Source: Ancylobacter polymorphus | Lineage (GTDB): Bacteria > Pseudomonadota > Alphaproteobacteria > Rhizobiales > Xanthobacteraceae | Direction: 5' to 3' | DNA: 64,000 nt | Assembly: GCF_022836935.1 (NCBI RefSeq) | Contig: NZ_CP083239.1 | Location: 2,556,001 to 2,620,000 of the forward strand | In this document: in pieces, positions 55,525-64,000 of the stretch | Layout of the letters: each line of letters begins with the position of its first letter | Numbering within the stretch: position 1 is the first letter of the stretch | Made by a program: the position numbers and the translations under genes | The notes under the pieces: model-generated | Seen by the model: the letters and a program-made list of their open reading frames with translations, nothing else | The model's database searches: none | What the model was told of the DNA's origin: nothing

Positions 55525-56982
55525 ATGTATCTCGGCCTCGATATTGGAACCTCCGCCATCAAGGCGGTGCTCGTCGATGATGGGCAGAACGTCCTCGCGA
55601 CGGCGGAGACGCCGCTGGCGATCTCGCGTCCGCAGCCGGGTTTCAGCGAACAGAACCCGGAGGACTGGTGGCAGGCGACGCTCTCCAGCATCGACAAGCT
55701 GAAGGCGGAACAGCCGGCGGCGCTCGCCGCCGTGCGCGGCATCGGTCTCTCCGGCCAGATGCACGGCGCGGTGTTGCTCGACGCTTTCGGCAAGGTGCTG
55801 CGCCCCGCCATTCTCTGGAATGACGGGCGCTCCTCCGCCGAATGCCGCGAGCTTGAAGAGCGCTTCCCAGCGCTGCACCAGATCGCCGGCAATCTCGCCT
55901 TCCCCGGCTTCACCGCGCCCAAGCTCCTGTGGGTGCGCACACATGAGCCGGACCTGTTCGCCCGCACGGCCAAGGTGCTGCTGCCCAAGGCCTATGTCGG
56001 CTACCGCCTCACCGGCGAGATGGTGGAGGAGATGTCGGACGCCTCGGGCACGCTGTGGCTCGATGTCGGCCGGCGCGACTGGTCGGACGAGGCGCTCGCC
56101 GCCACCTATCTCTCGCGTGAACACATGCCGCGCCTTGTCGAGGGCAGCGCGGCGGCCGGGCGGATCAAGCCGGAACTGGCGGCGCGCTGGGGCATGGAGA
56201 CGCCGCCGGTGCTGGCGGGCGGGGCGGGCGACAATGCCGCCGGCGCCATCGGGCTCGGGGCCATCGGCGCCAATGACGCCTTCGTCTCGCTCGGCACGTC
56301 GGGCGTGCTGTGGGCGACGACGGACCGTTACGCCCCGAACCCGCAATCGAGCGTCCACGCCTTCTGCCACGCCATTCCCGCCACCTGGCACCAGATGGGC
56401 GTGATCCTTTCCGCCGCCTCGGCGCTGGGCTGGTGGGCGGAGGTGGCGAAGGAGGCGCCGGGCGATCTGCTGGCGCCGCTGGGCGATGCGCCCAAGGCGC
56501 CCTCGCGCGCCACCTTCCTGCCTTATCTCTCCGGCGAGCGCACCCCGCATAACGACACGGCGATCCGCGCCGCCTTCATCGGCATGGACCACGACACCGG
56601 CCGCGCGGCGCTGACCCAGGCGGTGCTGGAAGGCGTGTCCTTCGCCTTCAAGGATTGCCTCGACGCGCTGACCGCCGCCGGCACGCGCCTCACCCAGGCC
56701 GATGTCATCGGCGGCGGCTCGCGCTCGCGCTTCTGGATCGCGGTGCTGGCGAGCGTGCTCGGCATTCCGCTCAACCGGATCGAGGATGGCGAGCGGGGAG
56801 GGGCCTTCGGCGCCGCGCGGCTCGCCCGCATGGCGGCCACCGGCGAAAGCCCGGCGGAGATCTGCCTGCCGCCGCGCCGCCTTGAGACCATCGAACCCGA
56901 TCCCGTTCTTCAACAGGCCTATGCGGAACGCCACGCGCTCTACAAGGCGCTGTACCCCGCGCTCAAGGGAGTGACCTCATGA
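55525..56982 (+). CDS. xylB: Xylulokinase XylB
   Basis: This 485-residue FGGY kinase has [17 protein letters not shown] (phosphate 1), [15 protein letters not shown], the catalytic Asp236 in [16 protein letters not shown] and the adenosine motif [21 protein letters not shown]. It phosphorylates D-xylulose made by XylA. Its stop overlaps the xylA start by 4 nt (ATGA). Length matches E. coli XylB (484), and all substrate-binding segments are intact. Confidence 0.97.
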   Translation: MYLGLDIGTSAIKAVLVDDGQNVLATAETPLAISRPQPGFSEQNPEDWWQATLSSIDKLKAEQPAALAAVRGIGLSGQMHGAVLLDAFGKVLRPAILWNDGRSSAECRELEERFPALHQIAGNLAFPGFTAPKLLWVRTHEPDLFARTAKVLLPKAYVGYRLTGEMVEEMSDASGTLWLDVGRRDWSDEALAATYLSREHMPRLVEGSAAAGRIKPELAARWGMETPPVLAGGAGDNAAGAIGLGAIGANDAFVSLGTSGVLWATTDRYAPNPQSSVHAFCHAIPATWHQMGVILSAASALGWWAEVAKEAPGDLLAPLGDAPKAPSRATFLPYLSGERTPHNDTAIRAAFIGMDHDTGRAALTQAVLEGVSFAFKDCLDALTAAGTRLTQADVIGGGSRSRFWIAVLASVLGIPLNRIEDGERGGAFGAARLARMAATGESPAEICLPPRRLETIEPDPVLQQAYAERHALYKALYPALKGVTS

Positions 56983-58298
56983 CCGCCCGCTTCTTCCCCT
57001 CCATCGACAAGCTGACATATGCGGGGCCCGAGAGCCGGGATCCGCTCGCCTTCCACTGGTACGACAAGGACCGGGTGGTGCTGGGCAAGCGGATGGAGGA
57101 CCATCTGCGCTTCGCCGTCGCCTATTGGCACAGCTTCACCTGGCCGGGCGGCGACCCCTTCGGCGGCGAGACCTTCCTGCGCCCGTGGATGCATGGCACG
57201 GACGAACTGGCGCTGGCCCGCGCCAAGGCGGATGTGGCGTTTGAGCTGTTCGACATTCTCGACGTGCCGTTCTTCGCCTTCCATGACCGCGACATCGCCC
57301 CCGAAGGCAAGACGCTGGCGGAATCGAACGCCAATGTCCGCGCCATCGCCGACATCTTCGCCAAGAAGATGGAGACGTCGAAGACCAAGCTGCTCTGGGG
57401 CACGGCGAACCTGTTCTCCAACCGGCGCTTCATGTCGGGCGCGGCGACCAATCCGGACCCGGACGTGTTCGCCTATTCCGCCGCGCAGGTGAAGAACGTG
57501 CTGGAAGTGACGCACGAGCTGGGCGGCGCGAACTATGTGCTGTGGGGCGGCCGCGAGGGCTATGAGACGCTGCTCAACACCGATCTCAAGCGCGAACTCG
57601 ACCAGATGGGCCGTTTCCTCAACCTGGTGGTCGAGCACAAGCACAAGATCGGCTTCAAGGGCACGATCCTCATCGAGCCGAAGCCGCAGGAGCCGACCAA
57701 GCACCAGTACGACTTCGACGTCTCCACCGTCTACGGCCTGCTCTGCCGCGCCGGGCTGGAGAAGGAAGTGAAGGTCAATATCGAGGCCAACCACGCCACG
57801 CTCGCCGGCCACAGCTTCGAGCACGAGATCGCCATGGCGGCGGCGCTCGGCATTTTCGGCTCCATCGACATGAACAAGGGCGACGCCCAGTCCGGCTGGG
57901 ACACCGACCAGTTCCCGACCAATGTCGAGGACACGGCGCTCGCCATGTACGAAATCCTGCGCGCGGGCGGCTACACCACCGGCGGCACCAATTTCGACGC
58001 CAAGGTGCGGCGCCAGTCGATCGAGCCGGAAGACCTCGTCATCGCCCATGCGGCTGCCATGGATGTGTGCGCGCGCGCCCTGCTGATCGCCGCCGACATG
58101 ATCGAGGACGGCGCGCTGCAGAAGGCGGTCGATGAACGCTATGCCGGCTGGGAGGCGCCCGCGAACAAGGCGATGCTCGCCGCCGACAGCTCGCTGGACG
58201 CGATCGCCGCCCGCGTCGCGGCGGAAGGGCTCGACCCGCAGCCGCGCTCCGGCCGGCAGGAGCGGCTTGAGGCGCTGGTGGGCAGCTACCTGCGCTGA
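56979..58298 (+). CDS. xylA: Xylose isomerase XylA
   Basis: This 439-residue class II xylose isomerase has catalytic His102 and Asp105 in [13 protein letters not shown]. Metal ligands lie in [38 protein letters not shown] and [20 protein letters not shown]. It converts D-xylose to D-xylulose for XylB. Length equals E. coli XylA (440). With xylFHG and the regulator this makes the full isomerase pathway for xylose. A hairpin terminator follows 21 nt after the stop. Confidence 0.98.
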   Translation: MTARFFPSIDKLTYAGPESRDPLAFHWYDKDRVVLGKRMEDHLRFAVAYWHSFTWPGGDPFGGETFLRPWMHGTDELALARAKADVAFELFDILDVPFFAFHDRDIAPEGKTLAESNANVRAIADIFAKKMETSKTKLLWGTANLFSNRRFMSGAATNPDPDVFAYSAAQVKNVLEVTHELGGANYVLWGGREGYETLLNTDLKRELDQMGRFLNLVVEHKHKIGFKGTILIEPKPQEPTKHQYDFDVSTVYGLLCRAGLEKEVKVNIEANHATLAGHSFEHEIAMAAALGIFGSIDMNKGDAQSGWDTDQFPTNVEDTALAMYEILRAGGYTTGGTNFDAKVRRQSIEPEDLVIAHAAAMDVCARALLIAADMIEDGALQKAVDERYAGWEAPANKAMLAADSSLDAIAARVAAEGLDPQPRSGRQERLEALVGSYLR

Positions 58299-58319
58299 GC
58301 GCGGACGATTCACGACACG

Positions 58320-58348
58320 ATCTGCGCCGGCAGGGCTGGCGCAGATTT
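58320..58348 (+). terminator. Probable terminator after xylA
   Basis: Perfect 9-bp arms ATCTGCGCC (58320-58328) and GGCGCAGAT (58338-58346) are followed by TTTCATC. The T-run is short, so it is moderately supported. Confidence 0.6.
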
Positions 58349-58461
58349 CATCAAACAGTGATTGACTTTAGGTCATAATCCTCTTTCGATCCCGACCCAG
58401 GGAGCGACCCGTGACTCGGTGGCGCGCGTGCGCGTGCGCCCGGTTCTCAGAGGGGAATGAC

Positions 58462-59094
58462 ATGCGTCTTCATCATGTGGGGGCAGGCCTGATCGGGGCG
58501 GCGCTGGCGCTGGCCCTCGCGCTTCCCCTCGGCCCAGCTGTGGCGCAGATGCGGCCGGCGGCGGGCATGGGCAACCAGATCGTCGATGTGCCGGAAAAGC
58601 CCGGCTATGTGCCCTCGGCCGACGAGGAGCAGCTGGACCCGGCCTTCCGCCGCCAGCCGGTATATTTCCGCACCAATGAGCCGCCGGGGACGATCATCGT
58701 CCACACCAATGAGCGCTTCCTCTATCTCGTGCTCGGCGACAACCGGGCGCTGCGCTATGGCATCGGCGTCGGTCGCGACGGCTTCCAGTGGGCCGGGCTG
58801 CAGAAGGTGAGCCGCAAGGCGGAATGGCCGGACTGGACCCCGCCGCCGGAAATGATCCAGCGTCAGCCCTACCTGCCGCGCTTCATGGCCGGCGGACCGG
58901 GCAACCCGATGGGCGCCGCCGCGCTCTATCTCGGCTCCACCGTCTACCGCATCCACGGCACCAACATGCCGAACACGATCGGCATGGCGATTTCGTCCGG
59001 CTGCTTCCGGCTGGTCAATTCGGACGTGCAGGACCTCTACAACCGCGTCCCGGTGGGGACGAAGGTGGTCATCCGGCAGGCGCCCGAGCTGTGA
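58462..59094 (+). CDS. L,D-transpeptidase (YkuD domain)
   Basis: The protein has 210 residues from the ATG at 58462, with GAGGGGA 6-12 nt upstream. It has a signal peptide (GAALALALALPLGPAVAQ). The YkuD domain covers about 75-205: GTIIVHTNERFLYLVLGDNRALRYGIGVGR, then the active-site segment YRIHGTNMPNTIGMAISSGCFRLVNSDVQDLYNRV. The catalytic Cys is in SSGCFR, where SHGCxR is usual, with His in IHGTN. Such enzymes make 3-3 peptidoglycan cross-links or attach outer-membrane proteins. Which one applies here is unknown. It has its own upstream gap with a TTGACT at 58362. Confidence 0.92.
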   Translation: MRLHHVGAGLIGAALALALALPLGPAVAQMRPAAGMGNQIVDVPEKPGYVPSADEEQLDPAFRRQPVYFRTNEPPGTIIVHTNERFLYLVLGDNRALRYGIGVGRDGFQWAGLQKVSRKAEWPDWTPPPEMIQRQPYLPRFMAGGPGNPMGAAALYLGSTVYRIHGTNMPNTIGMAISSGCFRLVNSDVQDLYNRVPVGTKVVIRQAPEL

Positions 59095-59141
59095 GCGCAG
59101 CCCGTCCTGCCGCACGGCTTTCGATCGACATTGGGGGAAAA

Positions 59142-60155
59142 ATGAACAGGATCGCAACCGCGCTGGCCGCCGCCGGCGTTCTGCTCTCAGCCGGCTTCGC
59201 GCAGGCGGGCACGCTGGCGGATGTGAAGGCGCGCGGCACGCTGAAATGCGGCGTCAGCCAGGGTCTCGCCGGCTTTTCCGCCAAGGACGACAAGGGCCAG
59301 TGGTCCGGCTTCGATGTCGATTTCTGCAAGGCGGTGGCGGCGGCGATCTTCGACGATCCCGCCAAGGTGGAGTATGTGCCGCTCTCGGCCGAGGCGCGCT
59401 TCCCCGCCCTGCAGAAGGGCGAGGTCGATCTGCTCTCGCGCAATTCCACCTGGACCATGCAGCGCGAGGCCGATCTCGGCCTGCTGTTCGCCGCCGTCTC
59501 CTATTATGACGGCCAGGGCTTCATGGTGCCGGCGGCCAAGAATGTGATGGGCGCGCTGGAACTGGGCGGCTCCAAGGTCTGCACCCAGGCCGGCACCACG
59601 AGCGTCGACAACGTTCAGGACTATTTCAAGCAGAACAAGATGGAGCTGGAGCTGATCCAGCTGCCCAATGTCGACGAGTTGGTGCAGGCCTATGCCGACG
59701 GCAAATGCGACGTGCTGACCACCGACGTGTCGCAGCTCTACGCGCTGCGGCTGAAGCTGCCGAAGCCCGCCGACTATGTCGTGCTGCCGGACGTGATCTC
59801 CAAGGAGCCGCTCGGCCCCGTGGTGCGGCAGGGCGACGACAACTGGCTCAACATCGTCAAGTGGAGCTTCTACGCGCTGGTGAACGCGGAGGAACTCGGC
59901 ATCAGCACCGTGACGCTCGACCAGGCGGCGCAGTCCGCCAAGCCGGATGTGCGGCGCTTCGTCGGTTCGGACGGCGCCTATGGCGAGAAGCTGGGCCTGA
60001 CCAAGGACTGGGCCATGCGCATCGTCAAGAGCGTCGGCAATTACGGCGAAGTGTTCGAGCGCAATGTCGGCGCGCAGTCGCCGCTCGGCATTCCGCGCGG
60101 CATCAACCAGCTGTGGAGCACCGGCGGCATCCAGTACGCCCCGCCGATCCGCTGA
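59142..60155 (+). CDS. General L-amino-acid ABC transporter substrate-binding protein (AapJ-like), orphan
   Basis: This 337-residue protein (ATG 59142, GGGGGA upstream) has a signal peptide ending GFAQAG. Its type II periplasmic-binding fold starts GTLADVKARGTLKCGVSQGLAGFSAKDDKGQWSGFDVDFCKAVAAAIF. AapJ-type features are YVPLSAEARFPALQKGEVDLLSRNSTWTMQREADLGLLF and VVRQGDDNWLNIVKWSFYALVNAEELGI. AapJ captures a broad range of L-amino acids for AapQMP. No permease or ATPase is adjacent, and a strong terminator follows at once, so it is an orphan binding protein here. Confidence 0.92.
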   Translation: MNRIATALAAAGVLLSAGFAQAGTLADVKARGTLKCGVSQGLAGFSAKDDKGQWSGFDVDFCKAVAAAIFDDPAKVEYVPLSAEARFPALQKGEVDLLSRNSTWTMQREADLGLLFAAVSYYDGQGFMVPAAKNVMGALELGGSKVCTQAGTTSVDNVQDYFKQNKMELELIQLPNVDELVQAYADGKCDVLTTDVSQLYALRLKLPKPADYVVLPDVISKEPLGPVVRQGDDNWLNIVKWSFYALVNAEELGISTVTLDQAAQSAKPDVRRFVGSDGAYGEKLGLTKDWAMRIVKSVGNYGEVFERNVGAQSPLGIPRGINQLWSTGGIQYAPPIR

Positions 60156-60174
60156 CCGCCTGACGGCCGAAATG

Positions 60175-60208
60175 AAAGCCGGCGACCCGGACAGGGCGCC
60201 GGCTTTTT
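60175..60208 (+). terminator. Rho-independent terminator after the aapJ-like gene
   Basis: AAAGCCGGCG and CGCCGGCTTT form a 10-bp stem that runs into TTTTTC. It lies 20 nt after the stop and between convergent genes, so it may serve both. Confidence 0.85.
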
Positions 60209-60232
60209 CAGTTGGGACGTGACGAAAACGGG

Positions 60233-61030
60233 TTACGCCCCGCGCCACTGTGCCGGGCGCTTGGCGAGGAACGACTCCACCCCTTCGCGGAAATCGGCGC
60301 TGCCATAGATTTCCCGGACGAGGTCGGTGTCGTCGGCACCGGGCCGATGGGCGAGGCGATCCAGCATCTGCTTGGTGACGCGCAGGGTGAGCGGCGCATG
60401 GGCCGCGAGGCGCGCGCATAGCGCGTCCACCGCCGCGTCGAGTTCTTCAGCCGGATGGATCGCGACATAGCCGGGGGGCATCTCCTCGGCGGTCGGGGTC
60501 TCGGCGGCGAGCAGCATGCGGCGGACCATGCCAAGCCCGAGCGTGGCGACCAGCCGCCGTAGATTTGCCGCCGACAGGCAATTGCCGAGCGTGCGGGCAA
60601 TGGGCACGCCGAAGCGTGCGCCGGGCGTCGCCAGACGGAAATCGCAGGCATTGGCAATGGCCATGCCGCCGCCGACCGCCCAGCCTTCCACCACCGCGAC
60701 GGTCGGCACGGGCACCTGTTCGAGAAGGCGCATATAGTGCTCGACCTTCGCCTCATAGGCGAGGCCGTCCTCGCCGGAGAAGCCGCGGAACTGCTCGATA
60801 TCGGTGCCGGCGACGAAGGCCTTGCCGCCGGCGCCGCGCAGCACCGCGACGCGGATGGCGGGATCGGCCGCGATGGCGGCGAGGACGTGGGCCATCTCCT
60901 CATACATGCGCCAGCTCATGGCGTTGCGGGCCGTGGGTCGGTCGAAGACGAGGTGAGCGACCGCGCCCTCGCAGGAGAAGCGGACGCGGCCCTCGGCAGG
61001 GGAGGGGCTTGCGGTGTCGGGGGCGCTCAT
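60233..61030 (-). CDS. Crotonase-family protein lacking both usual catalytic glutamates
   Basis: The 265-residue protein has a crotonase fold with CoA/oxyanion segments VLRGAGGKAFVAGTDIEQF and AVVEGWAVGGGMAIANACDFRLATPGARFGVP. In true enoyl-CoA hydratases the two glutamates lie in GGGCELAMMCD and QPEIxxG. Here the equivalent positions are Ala124 and Ile144 (GVPIARTLGNCLSAANLRRL). It is therefore unlikely to hydrate enoyl-CoA and may be a decarboxylase, isomerase or hydrolase-type member. Its start overlaps the stop of the CaiB-like CoA-transferase by 4 nt, so both act in the same acyl-CoA pathway. Confidence 0.85.
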   Translation of the reverse strand: MSAPDTASPSPAEGRVRFSCEGAVAHLVFDRPTARNAMSWRMYEEMAHVLAAIAADPAIRVAVLRGAGGKAFVAGTDIEQFRGFSGEDGLAYEAKVEHYMRLLEQVPVPTVAVVEGWAVGGGMAIANACDFRLATPGARFGVPIARTLGNCLSAANLRRLVATLGLGMVRRMLLAAETPTAEEMPPGYVAIHPAEELDAAVDALCARLAAHAPLTLRVTKQMLDRLAHRPGADDTDLVREIYGSADFREGVESFLAKRPAQWRGA

Positions 61031-62289
61031 GGGGCGAAGGCTCCGCGCGTGGTCAGGCTTTCCACCGCCGCTTCGTCGAGGCCGATCTCCCGCAGCACTT
61101 CGTCCGTATGCTGGCCCAGCAGCGGGGGATGGAGCCGCACCTGCTGCGGCGTGCCGGTGAGCTTCACCGCGAAGCCGATATTCGACACCTTGCCCTCATG
61201 CGGGTGGTCGATCTCCATGCGCATCTGGCGGTGGCGGCCATGCTCGCTCTCGAAGGCCTGGGGGTAGGTGTACATGGTGCCGGCGGGAATGCCGACGGCG
61301 AGCAGGGTCTCGACCCATTCGTCCGAGGTCCGGGTAACGAAGGTCTTTTCCAGCTCGGCGATCAGCGCCTCGCGATTGTCGAGACGGTCGGGGATGGTGG
61401 CGAAGCGCGGATCGGCGGCCAGATCCGGCCGCGCCAGCGTCTCGCACAGCTGCAGCCACAGCTTCTGGCTGGTGGCCCCCATGACGAAATAGCCGTCCTG
61501 CGATTTCACCGCCTGATAGGGCGCGGTCATGCGGTTGGCGGTGCCGAGCGGGATCGGCTCGGTGCCGCGCCCCCAATATTCCGAAATGTCCCAGACGGAG
61601 AAGGCCAGCGCCGCCTCGAACAGCGAGGCGTCGATATACTGGCCCTCGCCGGTGTTCTTCGCGCCGATATAGGCACCGAGCACGGCATAGGTGGCGAACA
61701 GGCCGCAGCCGATATCGGCCACCGGCACGCCGGCCTTGACCGGCGGGCCGCCGGGATGGCCGGTGACGCTCATCACGCCCGACATGGCCTGCGCCATCAG
61801 ATCGAAGCCGGGACGGCCGGCCCAGGGGCCGGTCTGGCCGAAGCCGGATATGGAGGCGTAGACGAGGCGGGGATTATAGGCGCGCACCGTCTCGTAATCG
61901 CATTTCAGCTTCTTCATCACGCCGGGTCGGTAGTTCTCGACCAGAATGTCGGCGGTCTTCACCAGCTCATAGAAGGCCTCGCGCCCGGCCTCGCTCTTGA
62001 GGTTGAGGGCGACGGAGCGCTTGTTGCGGTTCATGTTGAGAAAGCCCATGGAATCCGGGCCCTTCATCTTGAACCCCATGGCGCCGCGCGTCTGGTCCCC
62101 GGTGCCGGGCGGCTCGATCTTGATGACATCGGCGCCGAGATCGCCCAGCAGCATGCAGCTATAGGGCCCGGCCATCACCTGACTGACATCGAGCACCCGC
62201 ACGCCGGCGAGCGGCAGCGGGCGCGGCGCTTTAGCAGCCTCGGAGGCCGGCGCGGCGTCCGGCGGCGCCTGATCGAGTACGTCGCTCAT
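61027..62289 (-). CDS. CaiB/BaiF-family CoA-transferase (class III)
   Basis: This 420-residue protein shows family III landmarks: LAGVRVLDVSQVMAGPYSCMLLGDLGADVIKIEPPGTGDQTRG at about 28-70, LNMNRNKRSVALNLKSEAGRE, ADILVENYRPGVMKKLKCDYE, and FGQTGPWAGRPGFDLMAQAMSG carrying the conserved Asp. The C-terminal part closes the interlocked fold. These enzymes move CoA between organic acids (e.g. succinyl-CoA to formate, carnitine or aromatic acids). The substrate cannot be predicted. It is first in a two-gene unit with the crotonase-like gene. An ATCAATAATTAT motif upstream is shared with the GntR gene. Confidence 0.93.
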   Translation of the reverse strand: MSDVLDQAPPDAAPASEAAKAPRPLPLAGVRVLDVSQVMAGPYSCMLLGDLGADVIKIEPPGTGDQTRGAMGFKMKGPDSMGFLNMNRNKRSVALNLKSEAGREAFYELVKTADILVENYRPGVMKKLKCDYETVRAYNPRLVYASISGFGQTGPWAGRPGFDLMAQAMSGVMSVTGHPGGPPVKAGVPVADIGCGLFATYAVLGAYIGAKNTGEGQYIDASLFEAALAFSVWDISEYWGRGTEPIPLGTANRMTAPYQAVKSQDGYFVMGATSQKLWLQLCETLARPDLAADPRFATIPDRLDNREALIAELEKTFVTRTSDEWVETLLAVGIPAGTMYTYPQAFESEHGRHRQMRMEIDHPHEGKVSNIGFAVKLTGTPQQVRLHPPLLGQHTDEVLREIGLDEAAVESLTTRGAFAP

Positions 62290-62320
62290 GGGGTCTCTCT
62301 CCGCTCACTTATGATTTTAA

Positions 62321-62333
62321 ATCAATAATTATA
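62321..62333. promoter_or_regulatory. ATCAATAATTATA motif before the CoA-transferase gene
   Basis: ATCAATAATTAT here is identical to the copy at 63140-63151, upstream of the GntR gene. Both lie in otherwise GC-rich surroundings and just upstream of a start codon. This is a candidate operator of the GntR regulator. Confidence 0.5.
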
Positions 62334-62366
62334 GATTGGTCGTTCACGCCCATGTGAGCCCTTTGC

Positions 62367-63089
62367 TCAGGCCTCCTGCGGGGCCGGCACGGACCCGCTG
62401 CGCGGCGAAGGGTCGCCGGCGCCCGCGCGCATCCGCTCTATGAAGGCGCGGGCAATGCCGGCGGTGGTGCCCATGACGTGGCGTTCCATCAGCGCGCCGA
62501 GGCGCGGGGCGTCGCGCGCCTCCAGCGCCTCGATCATCGCCTTGTGCTCCTCCACCGCCGCCGCCCAGTGATAGCGGCTCTTGCGCACCACGAAGCGGCA
62601 GGCATGGATGCGGGTGAGGATCTGCTGGTAATAGGCGGAGAGGGTGGCATTGCCGGCGATGGCGAAAAAGGCTTCGTGGATCAGCCGGTTATGCCGCAGA
62701 TACTCCGCCTCCTCGTCCTTCTCGAAATGCCCCATCATGGCGTCGTGCAGGGCGCGCACGCGGGCGATGTCCTCATCCGAGGCCTGGGCGCAGGCCAGCA
62801 AGCCGGCCAGTCGCTCCAGCGAGGCCATGATCGGGAAAAGCTCGTCGATCTGCTCCTCGGTGATGCGGGCGACGATGGCGCCGCGATGCGGCAGGATCTG
62901 CAGCACCCCTTCCGCCGCCAGCACCTTCAACGCCTCGCGGATGGGGGTACGCGAGACGCCGAAGCGCTCGCAAAGCTGTTCCTCCGGCACCTTTTCCCCA
63001 GGGCGCAATTCGCCCTGCAGGATCATCTCACGCAGCGGAGCGACCAGCGATTCGTGCAGGGAATGACGGATGATCGGCGAGGAGGGCAT
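62367..63089 (-). CDS. GntR-family (FadR/FCD) transcriptional regulator
   Basis: The 240-residue protein has an N-terminal winged helix (LREMILQGELRPGEKVPEEQLCERFGVSRTPIREALKVLAAEGVLQILPHRGAIVARI) followed by a helical FCD ligand-binding domain. That domain has metal- or acid-binding histidines in LHDAMMGHFEKDEEAEYLRHNRLIHEAFFAIAGN and the helix ending VEEHKAMIEALEARD. FCD regulators sense organic acids or acyl-CoA pathway intermediates. It lies just upstream of the CoA-transferase/crotonase unit on the same strand and shares an upstream motif with it, so it probably controls both. Confidence 0.93.
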   Translation of the reverse strand: MPSSPIIRHSLHESLVAPLREMILQGELRPGEKVPEEQLCERFGVSRTPIREALKVLAAEGVLQILPHRGAIVARITEEQIDELFPIMASLERLAGLLACAQASDEDIARVRALHDAMMGHFEKDEEAEYLRHNRLIHEAFFAIAGNATLSAYYQQILTRIHACRFVVRKSRYHWAAAVEEHKAMIEALEARDAPRLGALMERHVMGTTAGIARAFIERMRAGAGDPSPRSGSVPAPQEA

Positions 63090-63139
63090 GGGCGTTTCCG
63101 GCGGGGTGGGCGTTCAGCCTAGCGCGCCGGTCAGATTGC

Positions 63140-63151
63140 ATCAATAATTAT
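63140..63151. promoter_or_regulatory. ATCAATAATTAT motif before the GntR gene
   Basis: This is the second copy of the 12-bp motif seen at 62321, 50 bp before the GntR start. It suggests autoregulation. Confidence 0.5.
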
Positions 63152-63177
63152 CGTCGGGGCGCACCCCGGCGCGGCGG

Positions 63178-63591
63178 TCACAGCCCCGCCGCGCGCTGCA
63201 ACGGCCGCTCGTCGGGATCGGGCGCGGTGCGCCGGTCGAACGCCGCCTGTGCCTGCGCGATCTCATCGAGGTTCGCTTCCACCCACTGGCCGAGCGCCAT
63301 CACCGGGCCGCGCAGGGAATGGCCGAGCGGGGTCAGCTCATAATCGACGCGCGGCGGAATGGTGGGGTAGACGGTACGCGAGACCAGCCCGTCGCGCTCC
63401 AACCCGCGCAAGGTCAGGGTGAGCATGCGCTGGGAGATGCCGTTGACCATGCGCTTCATCTCGTTGAAGCGGCGCGGCCCGCCGGCCAGCAGCATGACGA
63501 TGAGCACGCTCCATTTGTCGCCGACGCGGGCCAGCACGCGGCTGACCGCGAGGCAGCCCTCAGTATGGAAAGGTGGATGTTCCTCAGTCAC
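63178..63591 (-). CDS. HxlR-family winged-helix regulator
   Basis: This 137-residue protein begins with GTG at 63591. The HxlR fold is visible as [81 protein letters not shown]. Cys13 at the start of the domain is at the place used for redox or electrophile sensing in YodB/HypR-type members. It is divergent from an azoreductase gene, the classic arrangement for quinone- or diamide-responsive regulation. A GTTAC-N5-GTAAC palindrome lies between them. Confidence 0.93.
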   Translation of the reverse strand: MTEEHPPFHTEGCLAVSRVLARVGDKWSVLIVMLLAGGPRRFNEMKRMVNGISQRMLTLTLRGLERDGLVSRTVYPTIPPRVDYELTPLGHSLRGPVMALGQWVEANLDEIAQAQAAFDRRTAPDPDERPLQRAAGL

Positions 63592-63658
63592 TTCCGTGTG
63601 CCTCAGGGTGAGCGATGTGCGTTCTTGCGGAGTTTATCGCAGGTATCTAGTTGGGTCA

Positions 63659-63673
63659 GTTACAAATCGTAAC
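63659..63673. promoter_or_regulatory. GTTAC-N5-GTAAC operator between hxlR-type gene and azoreductase
   Basis: GTTACAAATCGTAAC is a perfect inverted repeat 21 bp before the azoreductase ATG and 68 bp from the regulator start. It matches the inverted-repeat style of HxlR/YodB operators. Confidence 0.65.
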
Positions 63674-63693
63674 CAGCCAATCACGGTGGCATC

Positions 63694-64000
63694 ATGTCCA
63701 AGACCCTCCTTCACCTCGATTCATCCATTCTCGGCGACCATTCGGTGAGCCGGCAGGTCAGCGCCGCCATCGTGGCGCGGCTCACCGCCGCCGATCCCTC
63801 GCTTACCGTCGTGTATCGCGATCTCGCTGCCGCCCCGCTGCCGCACGCGACGCCCGCCTCCATGCCGGCCGACCATCCGCTGTCCGGCGGCAAGGGCGAT
63901 GCGGCGAGCCAGCAGGCGCTCGACGACTTCCTCGCTGCGGACATCGTGGTGGTGGGCGCGCCGATGTACAATTTCTCGGTCCCCACCCAGTTGCGGGCCT
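63694..64000 (+). CDS. azoR: FMN-dependent NADH-azoreductase AzoR (3' end outside window)
   Basis: 102 residues are visible, from the ATG at 63694. It has the flavodoxin-like AzoR N-terminus: [30 protein letters not shown] (phosphate loop with SS and SVSR), then [13 protein letters not shown] and the FMN-binding [18 protein letters not shown]. These enzymes reduce azo compounds and quinones with NADH, acting as quinone reductases against thiol stress. It is divergent from the HxlR regulator. The rest lies beyond the right edge. Confidence 0.93.
   Translation, partial: MSKTLLHLDSSILGDHSVSRQVSAAIVARLTAADPSLTVVYRDLAAAPLPHATPASMPADHPLSGGKGDAASQQALDDFLAADIVVVGAPMYNFSVPTQLRA

Overview
The window reads as chromosomal DNA of a GC-rich alphaproteobacterium. 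The CtrA/ChpT cell-cycle pair with fliJ beside it, an EipA-type DUF1134 protein, GANTC sites, an aerobic (CobG/CobN-type) cobalamin pathway and GC-rich palindromic repeats of the kind common in Hyphomicrobiales all point that way. A Xanthobacteraceae-like organism (Ancylobacter/Starkeya/Xanthobacter type) is my inference; no rRNA or tRNA is present to test it. There is no prophage, CRISPR array or insertion sequence, so this is core plus metabolic genome rather than an island.

Layout. 1-9.4 kb: an edge-truncated membrane-anchored coiled-coil protein, eipA, cysQ, the phosphotransferase gene chpT with an odd CheW-like/receiver protein behind it, a small copper-type pair (His/Cys-rich secreted protein and DUF305), ctrA, a 520-bp AT-richer control region with seven GANTC sites, fliJ, a GNAT acetyltransferase and an orphan cysA. 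9.4-13.7 kb: thiopurine methyltransferase, a secreted seven-bladed YVTN propeller, a secreted MxaD-like SRPBCC protein and recQ. 13.9-31.7 kb: cobalamin biosynthesis. cobD stands alone, cobP-cobO lead left towards a TM2 gene and cobQ, a riboswitch-led cobW-cobN-cobG-cobH-cobI-cobJ run goes right, cobK lies antisense, then cobL-cobE-cobM-cobB-DUF423. cobA, cobF, cobS, cobT, cobC, cobV and cobU are not in the window. 31.8-43.8 kb: glycogen genes glgP-glgB-glgC-glgA followed by one gene encoding a GlgX-MalQ fusion. 43.8-48.2 kb: small unknowns, then modABC behind two tandem ModE-type boxes, with a short ModE-like regulator nearby. 48.2-50.8 kb: copper/PepSY module. 50.9-58.3 kb: xylose uptake (xylFHG) divergent from a LacI regulator with xylB-xylA. 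58.4-64 kb: L,D-transpeptidase, orphan amino-acid binding protein, a CoA-transferase/crotonase pair with a GntR regulator, and a divergent HxlR/azoreductase pair cut by the right edge.

The strongest unexplained signals are: (i) two paired palindromic repeats inside the cobN reading frame, part of a family with at least 11 units here, read in two different frames; (ii) repeats that supply the start codon of one gene and the last codons of another; (iii) cobK and cobL divergent with start codons overlapping by 2 nt inside an otherwise co-directional cob run, which suggests a noncontiguous operon; (iv) the GANTC cluster before ctrA; (v) a CheW-like protein with a degenerate receiver domain directly after chpT; (vi) the GlgX-MalQ fusion; (vii) a crotonase lacking both usual catalytic glutamates. 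I did not find a clearly undescribed multi-gene system. These are the places where novelty is most plausible.
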